Position numbers and translations under genes: made by a program
NCBI GenBank assembly: GCA_002104945.1
Contig: MCFH01000006.1
Coordinates: forward strand, 558,001-622,000
Reading direction: 5' to 3'
Source of the DNA: Piromyces finnis
Lineage: Eukaryota; Neocallimastigomycota; Neocallimastigomycetes; Neocallimastigales; Neocallimastigaceae
Length of the DNA stretch: 64,000 nt
The notes under the pieces: model-generated
What the model was told of the DNA's origin: nothing
Database searches by the model: none
Seen by the model: the letters and a program-made list of their open reading frames with translations, nothing else
Shown here: one piece after another, positions 15,225 through 28,800 of the stretch
How the letters are laid out: each line of letters opens with the position of its first letter
Position numbering within the stretch: the first letter of the stretch is position 1

Positions 15225-17010
15225 ATGGGTTTAGTCAAAAATGAAACAACTGTTAGTGAATACATTGCTATTGGTATTCACTGTTTATCAGTATTAAGTC
15301 TTTTATTGGTTATATATTTAACATATAATAGAAATAACTTAGTTACTATATTTTCAATAGCCAATATAGGGCAACATTTTTCAAAACTCTTCCGTTTAGT
15401 TTTATTTGGCTTTACAATGAATGAAGCTCCATTATGGAGTTGTTATGTTCATGCCATCACTAACTTTTTAACTGTTGGTATGGAATCATACATTGCCATG
15501 CTGTAAGTTTTATGTTTTGTTTATATTTGATTTATTAAAAAAAAAAAGTAAATAAATATTAATTGTTACTATATTATATATGTATTTAAATAGTTTTGCT
15601 CTTCGTTTATGGCTCATGATTACTACTAAAAATCAAATGAAGATGTGGCTTCTTGAACACAACAAATACACAACATATATTTGTGGATTAATAATTCCAA
15701 CTCTTTTATCTATCTTCTCTATTCTCCCACAATTGATTAAAGGAAAAAGTTTCGTTATTCCTTCAGGAGCTGAAAATTGTATTACAGGATATCGTCAAAA
15801 CGCATGGCAAATTCTTTTATCAGGTCCAGGTACAACTTTACCACCATTTTTCCTTTCAGTAGCATTCGGTGTTCATATTGCTATTGTTCTTTGTACAGTA
15901 TCAACCAAAAATATTATGAAAGATGTTAAAAAGTTCAGTACAATTTCATATTCAAGTTGGATAAGAATGCTTTGGTTTGGTATATTGTTCAGTTTAGTTG
16001 TCGTTATTAATATCATTGGTGATGTTAAGAATTCTAACAAAATGATTAAAGATGGAACTCCAGAACCAGGAATCAAAAACATTGGTATTCCATATTATCT
16101 TACAGCTGCTGTTGGTGTTGGTGTTTTACTTATTTTTGGTACTACTGTTGAAGCTAAAAAGAAGATATCATCTTTATTACACACTTCATTGATGGGTATT
16201 TCAACTACTCTTAAGTCATCAAAAATGAGTCAAAGTACAAGTCAAAATATGTCTATGTCAAAGAGTTACAATACAAGTAATATTACAATTGATTCTAATG
16301 CTACATTAATTCCAAAAAGTAATAGTAAGGATAGTATTCAAGTTCCAATCTTAAAGGCTTTAAATACATCAACAACTTCTATTCCAACTCCAACCCCAAC
16401 TCCACCACCACAAAACATTAAGAATACCGTAAAGGTTAAAAAGCCAGAAGGTGAATATGAAGCATCTCTTGAATTTAATAAGTTCATGAAGTCTCTTAAT
16501 GATGTTGTAAGGGATGATGATAATATCATAAACAATGTTGATAATGAAATTAATTATTATAACCAAAGTACACCAAATCACAGAATTTTAAGTAATGGAA
16601 ATATCACACCAAGAATGATGATTCCAATTCAAAAGTTCTCTCCAGAAAGAATTCATCAACAACACATTCAACAACAACAACAACAACAGCAACAACAACA
16701 AATTCAATATATGCACTTAAATCAACCACAATCACAACAATATCAAATAAATCATATTGCAACATATTCAGATAATGAATATGATTATGATTCTAATAAG
16801 GAAGATAATCAAAATCTTATTAGAAAATATCCAAATCCAAGTACATCTCATTTATTTAGCAGTAATAATAATAATAACAATACAACAAGAGATGTTTACA
16901 TTGATATAAATAACAATAACAATAATTATATTCAAACTGGTACCTATACCGAAGAAATTGTCTATCCAGCAAAGGTTTCTACTTCAATGAGAATTAAGCA
17001 AATGAAATAA
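15225..17010 (+). CDS. Seven-transmembrane receptor, cAMP-receptor-like family
   Basis: Exons 15225-15502 and 15594-17010 join in phase (CT|T Leu) to 564 residues. Seven hydrophobic helices can be placed: ~10-34, 39-62, 68-100, 118-141, the PFFLSVAFGVHIAIVLCTV segment, the IRMLWFGILFSLVVVINII segment and YYLTAAVGVGVLLIFG. Cys73 before helix 3 and Cys155 in the second outer loop fit the usual GPCR disulfide. Layout and loop lengths resemble the cAMP-receptor-like class E/fungal group, so it probably couples to a heterotrimeric G protein at the plasma membrane. The ligand is unknown. The cytosolic tail is long (about 300 residues), with Ser-rich stretches, a Pro-Thr run (TPTPTPPP), a poly-Gln tract and poly-Asn. 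The family call rests on memory, not a search. Confidence 0.82.
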
Positions 17011-18840
17011 AAATAAAACTCGCTATAAAAAAATTTTTAACCCTAAAAAATAACTTTTTTTATTAAAAAAGTAATATTAAAAAAAATATAAATTTTTTTT
17101 TTAATATAAAAAATTAATATAGAAATAAATACTATTGTAATTAATTTAGAAAATCCTATAGAATATTATTTATTACTTTTTAATATTAATAAAAGATGGT
17201 AAAATAGAATCCTTATTAAAATTTAAAAGTAATATAATAATCTAATTAGAAAAAATTTATACCATTTATTAATTCATTTATTATTAAACATAAAAAATAA
17301 AATATCAAACGTAATAACAATATAAATAAAAAATAAAAGTATTGTAATAGATATTTATTAAAAAAAATTATCATAAAATATATATATAAATAAAATATAA
17401 ATATATTATAACACGTAAGAATTTAAAAAAAAAATAGTGTTGTGTTTTTATTAAAAAAAAGGATCCATAATAAATTATAATTATTCATTCTTCCTATTGA
17501 ATTTCAATATTTTTAATTCTTGTTTCTTCAAAAGCTTATCTAAAGGATCGAAAAAAAACCCCAAATCAATCAAAATCTTATTTAAAATGTTTTTTTTTTC
17601 TTTGAAACCCCCCCCCCCCAAATCAAAAAGTGTAATTTGTATATAATATTTACAAGGTTCATCTTTAAATCATCATCATTGGTTTTCCATTAAATATTAT
17701 GTTTAATAAAGAAATTAGCTTAACATTAAATTTATTTTCTATATCATTTTTATATAGAAAATAAATATAAATTTAAATAAATATTTTTTTTTTTTTTTAC
17801 ATTTATTGTTAAAATAAGTCATTTTAATTTGTGCAACCTAACAATGAATTGTTTAAAAAAAAAAAAAATTAATTTTGATCAGCCATTAATAATAAAGTTT
17901 TGGTTGAACAAAAAAAACCGCCAAAATGCAGATCATATTTTAATAATAAAATACAAAATAAATTAAAATAGAATATTAATTTTTAAATTTAATAATATAT
18001 TATAATTTATTATAGATAAAGAGAATAATATATAACAATATATTGCTTTTTTTTTGTATAAAAAAGAAACAAAACAAAATATAAAACAAAAACATTTTAT
18101 TATTTAAAAGTTATTTCTATTTTAGAGAGCAATAGTAAATTTAAAATATAGCAGCTAAATAGATTTAAAAATAAATACTTTTTTTATTACTATTTTAAAA
18201 GAAAGTTATTCTATATATTTAAAATAAGATTTTAATTTTTTTATTATTATACCTTATTATATAATTCATACATAGTAAAACATAATAATAATGTTCTTGT
18301 AATTTTTTACATTTTTTTTACTTTACTTTTTTGTATATATTTTGTTCAATAATAATTTCTGTATATTAATTTAATATATTTTTTTTCAATGAATATATAA
18401 TTTAATTTATATATATTAATTTTTATTTTTTTTTCATAAATATTATATTAAATAAAGTTTTAGAATAGTTGTGTAATTATTAAGATAAATGTCTACACAA
18501 ATAACAAATTAATATTTTAATTTATTTATATTAATTTTTTTTGTTTTCATTCTTTTTTCTTTTTCTTAAAAGGTTAGAAGAAGAAAAAAACATTTTGAAA
18601 CTTTCTTTTTTTGGTTTGCTTAGTTTCATTAATTGGTTTAAAATATAAAATAATAAAATAAATATTTTAGGTATGAAATATTCAAATATTAAATATAAAT
18701 TTATTATAAAATTATTTATAATATACTGAAAACATAAAATTACAATATAATGTATTAACATTTTTTTTTTTAAGAATGAAAAATTATAAATATATTGCTA
18801 TTTATATCATCATTATAAATAATTATTGAAATTATTGAAA
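17011..18840. other. Intergenic, including an isolated poly-C run
   Basis: About 1.8 kb of A/T-rich DNA between the receptor and the ATT array. The only striking local feature is a run of twelve C at 17608-17619. No exon was recognised. Confidence 0.55.
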
Positions 18841-19157
<317 letters not shown>

Positions 19158-19304
19158 AATATAAAGTAATTCAACATCTTCTTTCGTGCTTTCATTTATG
19201 ACGAGAATTTTCCATATTTTATTTAAACTAATAATGTTTTTAATCAATTCATCATTTGTTAATGGATAATTTTGTTTGGAAAAAGTGATAAGATATAAAA
19301 TAGT

Positions 19305-21671
19305 TTATATCTTCAAATCACTTATTTTGGAATATACATCATCTTCATTATGAAGAAGTTGTAATCTCATTGTTTTTAAAATGGATCTTATTCCTTTTAA
19401 AATATTAGGAATTAAATTATTATCTACAATTACTTCTTCTAATAATGGTAAGGTCCATAATGTTTTTGGTAAAGTTTGTAATGGATTATTATAAATATTT
19501 AATTCTCTTAAATTTTTTAATTTGGAAAGTAGTGGAGGAATTTCCGTTAATTGATTATTACTTAAATCAAGAACTCTCAAATATTTCACAGTTATAAAAT
19601 CTTTATTAATGATATCATATGGAAATTGCTTAATATTTTCATTATTTAATAATAACGATTCACGGCATATAAAATCTTTACAGTAATTGTGGATAGAATA
19701 CGGACGATTTAATTCAATTTTTTCTGAATTTATTAAATTTCCTATTTCTTTTGGTAATTCTGTTAATTCATTATTATATATATCTAATTCTTTTAAATTT
19801 ACTAAATTACCAATTTCTTTTGATAATTCTGTTATTAAATTACAAGATAGATACAGTTTTTGTAAATTTACTAAATTTCCTATTTCTTTTGGTAATTCTG
19901 TTAATTTATTTCCATTTAGATACAATTCTTGTAAATTTATTAAGTTTCCAATTTCTTTTGGTATTTCAATTATTCTATTATATCCTATATTTTAATTTGG
20001 AAATTAGTGGAGGAATTTCCGTTAATTGATTATTACTTAAATTAAAAACTTTCAAATACTCCACAACTTTAAAATCTTCATTAATGATATCATATGGAAA
20101 TTGCTTAATATTTTTATCATTTAATGATAACGATTTACAGCATCTAGAAAATCCATAGTATTGTTTAATAGAAAGTTCATTATCTAATTTAATTTCTTCT
20201 AAATTTATTAAATTTCCTATTTCTTTTGGTAATTCAGTTATTTTATTTGATTTTAAATTCAATTCTTGTAAACTTATTAAATTTCCTATATCCTTCGGTA
20301 ATTCAGTTATTCCAGAAGAATAAAGATTAAACCTTTTTAAATTTATTAAATTTCCTATTTCTTTTGGTAACTTATTTAATTGATTATACTCGAGGAATAA
20401 TTTTTTTAAATTTATTAAATTTCCTATTTCTTTTGGTAATTCAGTGATTAGGGTACACTTTAAATTCAATTTTTCTAAATTTACTAATTTTCCTATTTCT
20501 TTTGGTATTTTGATTAGTTTATTTTTTGAAAGACTTAATACTCGTAAATTTATTAGATTTCCTATTTCTTCTGGTATTTCGGTTAATTCATTTTGGGATA
20601 GATTCAATTCTTGTAAATTTATTAAGTTTCCTATTTCCTTTGGTAATTCGACTAATTTATTGTCATCAAGAAATAATTCTTGTAAATCTATTAAGTTTCC
20701 AATTTCTTTCGGAAATTCTGTCAATTTGTTATCCCATAAAAATAACTTTTGTAATTTTATTAAACTTCCTATTTCCTTTGGCAATTCAGTTAATTTATTG
20801 TTATTGAGATATAATACTTTTAAATGTATTAAATTTCCTATTTCTTTTGGTAATCCAGTTAGTTTATTATTATCGAGAAACAATTTTTGTAAGTTTATTA
20901 AATTTCCTATTTCTTTTGGTAATTCTGTTATAAAGTTATCCGCTAGTTTCAATTCTTGTAAATTTATTAAATTTCCTATTTCTTTTGGTAATTCAGTTAG
21001 TGAATTAAATTTTAGATATAATTTTTGTAAATTTATTAAATCTCCTGTTTCTTTGGGTAGTTCACTAAATAGATTATTACAGAGATTCAAATTCTGTAAA
21101 TTTTTTAAATTTCTTGTTTCTTTTGGTAATTCAGATAATTTATTTTTTGAAAGATTTAATTCTTGTAAATTTATTAATTTTCCTATTTCTTTTGGCATTT
21201 CAATTAAATTATTACACAAAAGATTCAACTTTTTTAAATACTTTAACTCTCCTATTTCACTTGTTACTTGTTTATTATATGAGATTCCTAATTCTTGTAA
21301 ATTTATTAGAGTTTCTATTCCTTCAGGTAGTTTATCAAGTTTGTCATTCCAAGAATAAATAAGATCTAATTTTTGTAAATTCATTGCATTGGAAATTAAT
21401 TGAGATAATTTTGAATTTTTATCTTCAATTTCACAAACTCTCAAATTCTTTAATTTTGGTGCTAATTCTTCAATATTTATTGTTTGAAGATCAGTTATAT
21501 TCAATTCTTTTTCCAGCAGAAGTTCTGGAGGTATTACATTTTGATTGTCATTATTTTTATCACACTGATGTATTGTGTAAAAATGTATATATTAAAAAAA
21601 AAATAAAAATAAACTATTATTAATAATAATTAAATATAATGAATTATTATTTTTTTTTCTTAAATTACCAT
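19305..21671 (-). CDS. Leucine-rich-repeat protein with an internally duplicated C-terminal module
   Basis: The first exon is only the ATG (21671-21669), followed by a GTAATT donor. The second starts after ACATCAG at 21564. The frame then encodes about twenty 23-residue LRRs of the Shoc2/PIRL type (consensus LTELPKEIGNLINLQEL). Without further splicing it ends at 19978 (529 residues) after a C-terminal cap (FPYDIINEDF). A possible 52-nt intron (20036-19985, GTAATA...TATAG) would restore frame and LRR register into a second set of repeats and a second cap (FPYDIINKDF) ending at 19305, giving 736 residues. The downstream part has no ATG of its own. The two caps are highly similar in DNA, so the gene arose by internal duplication. 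Such LRR proteins are protein-interaction scaffolds; the partner is unknown. It may instead be a pseudogene. Confidence 0.65.
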
Positions 21672-22539
21672 TGTATTCTATATAAAAAAAAAAACAACAA
21701 AAAATGAATTTTTAAATATATATACTTTGTTAGCAATAAATATAATAAATATCTTTTTAAAAATTGGTTTAATATAAATATTTAGTAATTTTTTTTTTAA
21801 AAAAAAAAAAAGAGGAAAAAATAAAAGAGGAATTTAAACTTTTTTTTTTTAAACTTTAACCACAATTTTTTCAATTTTTTAATAGGACATTTAATTAGTA
21901 TTGTATACAACTTCTTTATAATAATAAATAAAAACTATTAAATGATACTTTATTAATAAAAGATTTAAAACCATCCTCTTTCTTTTTGAAATAACTCCAT
22001 TTCAATCGTTAAGTTAGTATTAATTATTAGTGTTTATTTATTTATTTATTAACTTGTTTTTTAATATTTATTATCATTTTGTATGGTAAAGTAGGTAATC
22101 GTTTATATGACTTTTGTGTCTATTAAACATTTTAATAGAATATTCAATTATTGAAATTTTTTAAAGCAATATTATATAAATATAAATTAAAAATTTAAAA
22201 AAAAAGTTTATAGGGTTGGAAGTATAGTAGTAATGAAATAGAATAATTTTATTATTATTCATTTTTATTTCATTATTATTTATAAAGAAATATAATAAAA
22301 CATTTCCCTACAATATTTATTTCTTATTTGAAAACACTGTATATGCTCATACCGACAAGATGAGAGTTACTTTCATAATAACAATTTAGAGATATTTCTC
22401 AATGTTTAACCGTTTTGAATATCATAACCCAACTCAAAGTTAAAACTAGTGAAAAAACTATATGCATCCTAATATTAATATTCTTTTTTTTTTTTTTTTT
22501 AATTAATTCATTCAACTTTTTTTTATATATTTTTTAATT
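21672..22539. other. Intergenic between LRR genes
   Basis: A/T-rich, with no intact gene. It lies upstream of the first LRR gene and downstream of the LRR relic. Confidence 0.55.
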
Positions 22540-22812
22540 TTCCTATTTCACTTCTTGTGATAATATTATTCACAAGGAAGTTTTAATTTTTGTAAATTTC
22601 TTAAATTTTCTAATTCTTTGGTAATTTATTTAATTTTTCTTTATTATAAAAAAAATCCAAATTTTATAATTCTTTATATTTGATGTTAAAATAGTTTTGA
22701 ATTTTTAAAACTCTTTACCGTTAGAGCCAATTCATTAACCTATAAGAAATTCTTTTATTCTTTTTTTTTTTTTTTTTTTTTTTAATATCATCATCATCAT
22801 TATTGTTTTAAT
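22540..22812 (-). pseudogene. Decayed LRR-family fragment
   Basis: Read on the minus strand this stretch gives pieces matching the two flanking LRR genes in order: an Asn/Asp-codon run (AATAATGATGATGATG), NELALTVKSFKNSKL (compare LEKLAPTLKSLKV), ITKELENLRNLQKLKL and SEIGKLKNI. They lie in different frames, with stops between them. It is a third family member reduced to its N-terminal part, which indicates tandem duplication followed by loss. Confidence 0.7.
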
Positions 22813-23364
<552 letters not shown>

Positions 23365-25851
23365 CTAAAATAATATATTTATTTTTTTCATTTCTTTCTT
23401 CCTCTTTAGTAAAAGAATTTGCCATATTTTATTTGAATTAATAATATTTTCTATTAATTCATCATTAGTTAATGGATAGTTTTGTTTTGAGAGTGTGATA
23501 AAGTTTAGAATAGTATGTATTTCTAAATCAGTAGCTTCATTATTTAATGAGTCATGAGTATTGTTTTGATCGTGAACTGGCTTTAATCTTATCTCTTCAA
23601 AAAGTATTTTAATTTTTTTTAGAATACAGAGAACTAAATTATTATCAATAATTAATTCTTCTAGCTTTGGTAGGGTCCATAAAGTGTTTGGTAAAGTTTG
23701 CAATAAATTATTATGTATATCTAATTTTCTTAGACTTTTTAATTGAGAAATGAGGGAAGGAATTACTGTTAAATAATTGTTACTTAAATCAACCTCTTTC
23801 ACCATCTTTATAGTTATATTGTTAATGATATCATAAGGAAATGAATTCAAATTATTATTATTTAATAATAATTTGAAGTCATAATATTTATAACTATACT
23901 TTTTAATGGAAAACCGGTAATCAATACTAATGTATTTTAAACGAATCATATTTCCTATTTCTTCTGGCAATTCAGTTAACTTATTGTACTGAAGATAAAA
24001 CTTTTCTAAATTTATTAAATTTCCAATTTCTTTGGGAAGTTTGATTAATTGATTATTATAAATAGCCAATTCTTGTAATTCTTTAAAGTTTCCTATTTCT
24101 TTTGGTAATTTAGTCAATTTATTATTATTTAAATTCAAATATTGTAATTTTATTAAATTTCCTATTTCCTTTGGTAATTCAGTTAACCTATTGCTTCTTA
24201 GATCTAATTTTTGTAATTTTGTTAAATTTTCTATGTCTTTTGGTAACTTGGTTAATTCATTAGAATTGAGATCCAATTCTTGTAAATTGACTAAATGTCC
24301 AATTTCTTTTGGTAATTCAATTAACCTGTTATCCTTTATATTTAATTTCTGTAAATTTGTTAAAAATCCTATTTCTTTTGGTAATCTAGATAGGTCATTT
24401 CGCCAGAGATTTAATACCCGTAAATTTATTAATATTCCAATTTCTTTTGGTAATTCAGTGAATTGATTGTTATAGAGATACAATTCTTGCATATTTATCA
24501 AATTTATTATTTCTTTAGGCAGTTCAATTAATTTATTATGATTTAAACTCAAATTATTTAATTTTGTTAACGCTGCTATTTCTTTTGGAAATTCTTTCAA
24601 CGGAACATTACAGAGGTCTAACCTCTGTAAATTTGTTAAGTTTTCAATTTCTTTAGGCAATCTTTTTAATGGAACACTATTAATTTGTAAATTTTGTAAA
24701 TTTAATAAATTTCCTATTTCCTTTGGTAATTCAGTTAATTTATTGTCAGTGATATTCAATGTTTGCAAATTTAATAAATCTCCTATTTCCTTTGGTAATT
24801 CAGTTAATTTATTGTCAGTGATATTCAATGTTTGCAAATTTGTTAAATGTCCTATTTCTTTTGGTAATCCAGTTAATTTATTATTAGAAAGATACAATTC
24901 TTGTAAATTTATTAAATTTCCTATTTCTTTTGGTAATTCAATTATTTTATTAGAACTGATATTTAATTCTTGTAAAGCTAATAAATTTTTTATTTCATTA
25001 GGTAGTTCAGTTAATATGTTATTATTAAGACATAACTTTTTTAAATGTATGAAACTAATTATCTCTTCCGGGAATTCAGTTAATCTATTCGAACTGAGAT
25101 CAAGTTTTTGTAAATTTATTAATTTTTTTATTTCTTTACGTAGTTTTGTTAAACCATTATTAGACAGATACAATTCCTGAAGATTTGATAAATATTCTAT
25201 CCTTTTAGGCTGATCAGTAAATTTATTCTTATTTAAATTTAATTTTTTTAATTTTTTTAAATTTACTATCCCTTTCGGTAACTTATTTAAATAGTTATCA
25301 CAAATATTCAATTCTTGTAAATTTAATAAATTTCCTATTTCTTTCGGTAAGTTAATTAATTTATTGCTACATAAATTTAGTATTGTTAAATATTTGAATT
25401 TTTCTATCTCTTTTGGTAGAAAATTTAATTTTTTACAATGGAGATTCAATTCTTTTAAATTAATCAAGTTCTCTATTCCTTTAGGTAACTCAGTAAATTC
25501 AATGTATTCAAGACTCAGTTTTTGTAAACTTTTTGTGTTTGATATTAATTGTGATAATTCCAAATTTTCATTTTCAATTCCTTCAACTTTCAAACTCTTC
25601 AATGTTGGAGCTAATTTTTCCAAATCTATTTTTAAAAGATCTTTTGCTTTCAATTCTTTATCAATTAAAAAGTCTTTACATATTATGTTTTGATTATCAT
25701 CATCATTATTCTGATATATTATTAAAAAAAAAAAAAAAGAATAATAAATATAAATTTCAAATATATATTATATTTTAATAGAAGAGATAAATATATATAA
25801 AATATAAAATAAATAATTTAAAAAATATAGAAAAAAAAAAAGTATTACCAT
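23365..25851 (-). CDS. Leucine-rich-repeat protein (Shoc2/PIRL type), intact paralog
   Basis: The first coding exon is the ATG alone (25851-25849) before a GTAATA donor. Exon 2 starts after ATATCAG at 25710 and runs to 23365, giving 782 residues in phase. An Asn/Asp-rich start (NNDDDNQN) and a family N-terminal motif (LEKLAPTLKSLKVEGIENEN) precede about 25 LRRs of 23 residues (L-x-x-L-x-L-x-x-N-x-L-T-E-L-P-K-E-I). A conserved C-terminal module follows (FPYDIIN, TLPNTLWTLPKLEELIIDNN), then a tail with LSKQNYPLTNDELIENII. No signal peptide or kinase/GTPase domain is visible, so it is probably a cytosolic scaffold. DNA repeats inside it are nearly identical (69-bp period near 24713-24850), suggesting recent slippage or conversion. 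It is the best reference for interpreting the damaged neighbours. Confidence 0.85.
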
Positions 25852-28800
25852 TTTATTTTAAAAATATAGTTTTATTTGAAATAAGTTTATCCTTTTTTTT
25901 TTTAAATGTAATTTCCATTTTTTTTTTTTTTTTTTTTTAAAAAATGTTTTTACCATATAACCATATAATTTATATAATTTATGATATTTTAAAAAATAAA
26001 ATATACTTTAAAATGGATATTAATTATTTAATAATAATTTTATTTAAACTTTAATTAGTAATTAAAAAAAAAAAATAACAATAGAAAAAAAAAGTCTAAA
26101 CGATGATTTATTTTAACAAATATTTTGCAATGTATATTGCTCCACTTTTAAATAGTGTCCAAGATAAAAATATTAATAATACTTTCAATAACAAGTAATT
26201 TAGTAATTCATACCTTAATTATTTAAAACTTAAAGATACAAGTTTTTTTTTTTTTTTTTTTTTACCTATCTATTTATTTATTTAATTCATTTAAAATATA
26301 CTATATAAAAATACATGAAATTATATCATATACATGTACATGCAAAGAAAATAAAAAACAATAAAATATATCATATACATATAAAGATGCATATATATAT
26401 TTATTTAAAAGTATCAATATTGATTAAAAGGTAAAAATAATAATTTATATATAATATAATATATAATGTCTTATTTTTTTATGCGCATAATTAAGGTTTA
26501 TACCATGTTTATACTATGTTTGAAAAAATTAAATATATACCATAAACAATCGATAGTAACATTTATGATGATTGCTTTTTAATATATATTTCAAAAATAG
26601 TAATAGTTTTAAGTAATAATAGTAATAGGATAGCTATTATTTATAATAATAAAAGCTTTCTTTCAATCGATAGTAATTAACTAATAATAAAACGAAATAA
26701 ATGATAATACTTTTTAAAATAATAGTATTGATAATTATACACAATTATTACTTATGTTAGTAATAATCAGTATTGAAATATCTTAATTTCTAAACATTCT
26801 TTTGATGTTTATATTTATGATAGTACCATATTATAAAATGTCAATACATTCTATTTCAATAGAAAACAAATAAAAAATTATTCATTTAATGAATAATGAT
26901 TTTAGAGATAGTATTTGAAATTCTACTATATAAAATAGTACGAAATGTAATGATAGTTATTTATGAGTAGGATAGTAATTATATAAAGAATAGTATGCCT
27001 ATATCTCTACAGAATAGTACCTAATTATTATGAGCAATAATATGATAGCACCAATATTAACAGGATAGTATTTATTTATTCCATTTTGAATACTACTAGT
27101 AATATTTTTAAAATTTATAAATACAATAATATGTTTTAATAAATTTTACTCTTATATACTACTATTACATTAAAAATAATTTTTTGAATTATTTTAATGA
27201 AATAAAAATTTGATGATAGTTTTTCTGAATTTTCATTTATTCTTTTCATAATCTAAAGATTTTGGAAGTTATTCAATCAATTTCATAATGAATAAGTATC
27301 CTAGATAAAATCCGAAAATATGAAACTAATTTTTTTAAAAAAAAGGACCGATAGAAACTGTCGATTTTTTTTACATGATTATTTAAGCTTATTTATTTCA
27401 AATATTAAGCCCTTTTAAAACTTAATTTAATGAGAACTTTTCCTAATATCTTTTATTACGATAGTTATTTCAGTAATCCTTTATTTAAATGACGTTTCTT
27501 TCTCTTTACGATAGTAACTAACCCTTTTTCATTTTAATGGATTTCTCCTTTTGAAAAACCACTATTCTTTAAGCCTTTCTAGGAACGTCATCTTTAAAAA
27601 TTATTAGATAGAAACTTTTTTAATCATTTTTTTATTATTTATATATTTCCAGAATGATATTAGTGTATAAATGGTCCCCGAATAAAATAAATATCTTAAA
27701 AAATAGTATAAATAAATAATTATTAAAATTGAATCCTTTTTTATAATCTTATTTTATAATAGAGAAATAATTACCTTAAATAGAATAGTATTAACTTTTT
27801 CCACAATATTTATGATAGTGACAATTTACTATATCATTTATATTAATACCGTTTTATATATAAAACCTTTAACGTAGTGTTATGTAGTTTAATTATTTTT
27901 CTTTTTATTTGACCTTTCAAATTAAAAAGAACTAAAAACCACAATGATTAACTTACTCCAAGTTTTGTTATCCCAAAGTGATAAGTGACTAGTAGTAATA
28001 ATTATACCAAATAGATAGTAATCCGAAAACTTTTTTAAAGTTTTTATATAAAACAAGTATTAAATGATAAGTAATAATTTTAAAAGATAAGTATTGAAGA
28101 TAGAATTTTAAAAAAAAAAAAAGAAAGGAAAAAAAAAGTCTTTTTATACATAAAAAAGGTCAGAAAAAAAGTTTAAAAAAATTTCAAACTTCTTTCATCA
28201 TTGATTAATAATATATTAACATTATATTAATAATATATTTATTAATTAAATTTTTGTATTTATATTCTATAATTGGTAATGGTTAAATTATCCATCCACA
28301 ATAATTTTTATTATCATTTAATATATAAAATATAATTGATTCATATATTATTATTACATTATATGTATTGATAATAAAAGTCATTCAATATAAATGTTTT
28401 AATGGATAAATAATATATATCATTTTAATTTATTTGATAAAAGGTAAAATAATAAAATATCAATACCATAGTAAATCAAATAATATATATATAATATATG
28501 TATAATATATATTACATTAGAATCAAAATGAATTAGAAACTTTTCTCAATTTAAAAAAATATTTAACTTTTTTTTTTTTAATAATTATAATATAGAATTT
28601 CAAATAAATTAAAAAAAGACAAAAAATGCCTTATTTAGTAATAATTCTAATTAAAAAAAGTTATATTTTTAATTTACTAGAGCTATATAAATAATAAAAC
28701 TAATATATGAATAGATATAATTAATAATATATTGATAATATATGATCATTTAATTTTTAGTTCTGGACTTTTTTCAAATTTGATCGGTCGGGCATTTAAA

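Noticed and set aside
15225-17010. Dictyostelid origin from the cAMP-receptor-like gene and poly-Asn
   Set aside because: Axonemal DNAL1, a CCDC34-like protein and PH-CRIB PAK architecture favour a flagellated fungus. Dictyostelids have no flagellum.
19305-19977. Independent second LRR gene
   Set aside because: The frame has no ATG in its first part and starts mid-repeat. It is better explained as the downstream half of the duplicated gene.
20444-21358. 304-codon plus-strand open frame over the LRR gene
   Set aside because: It is the antisense of the LRR repeats (periodic FPISFGNS). The minus-strand reading has family structure and the paralog.
24743-25180. 145-codon plus-strand frame in the second LRR gene
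   Set aside because: Same antisense periodicity as above.
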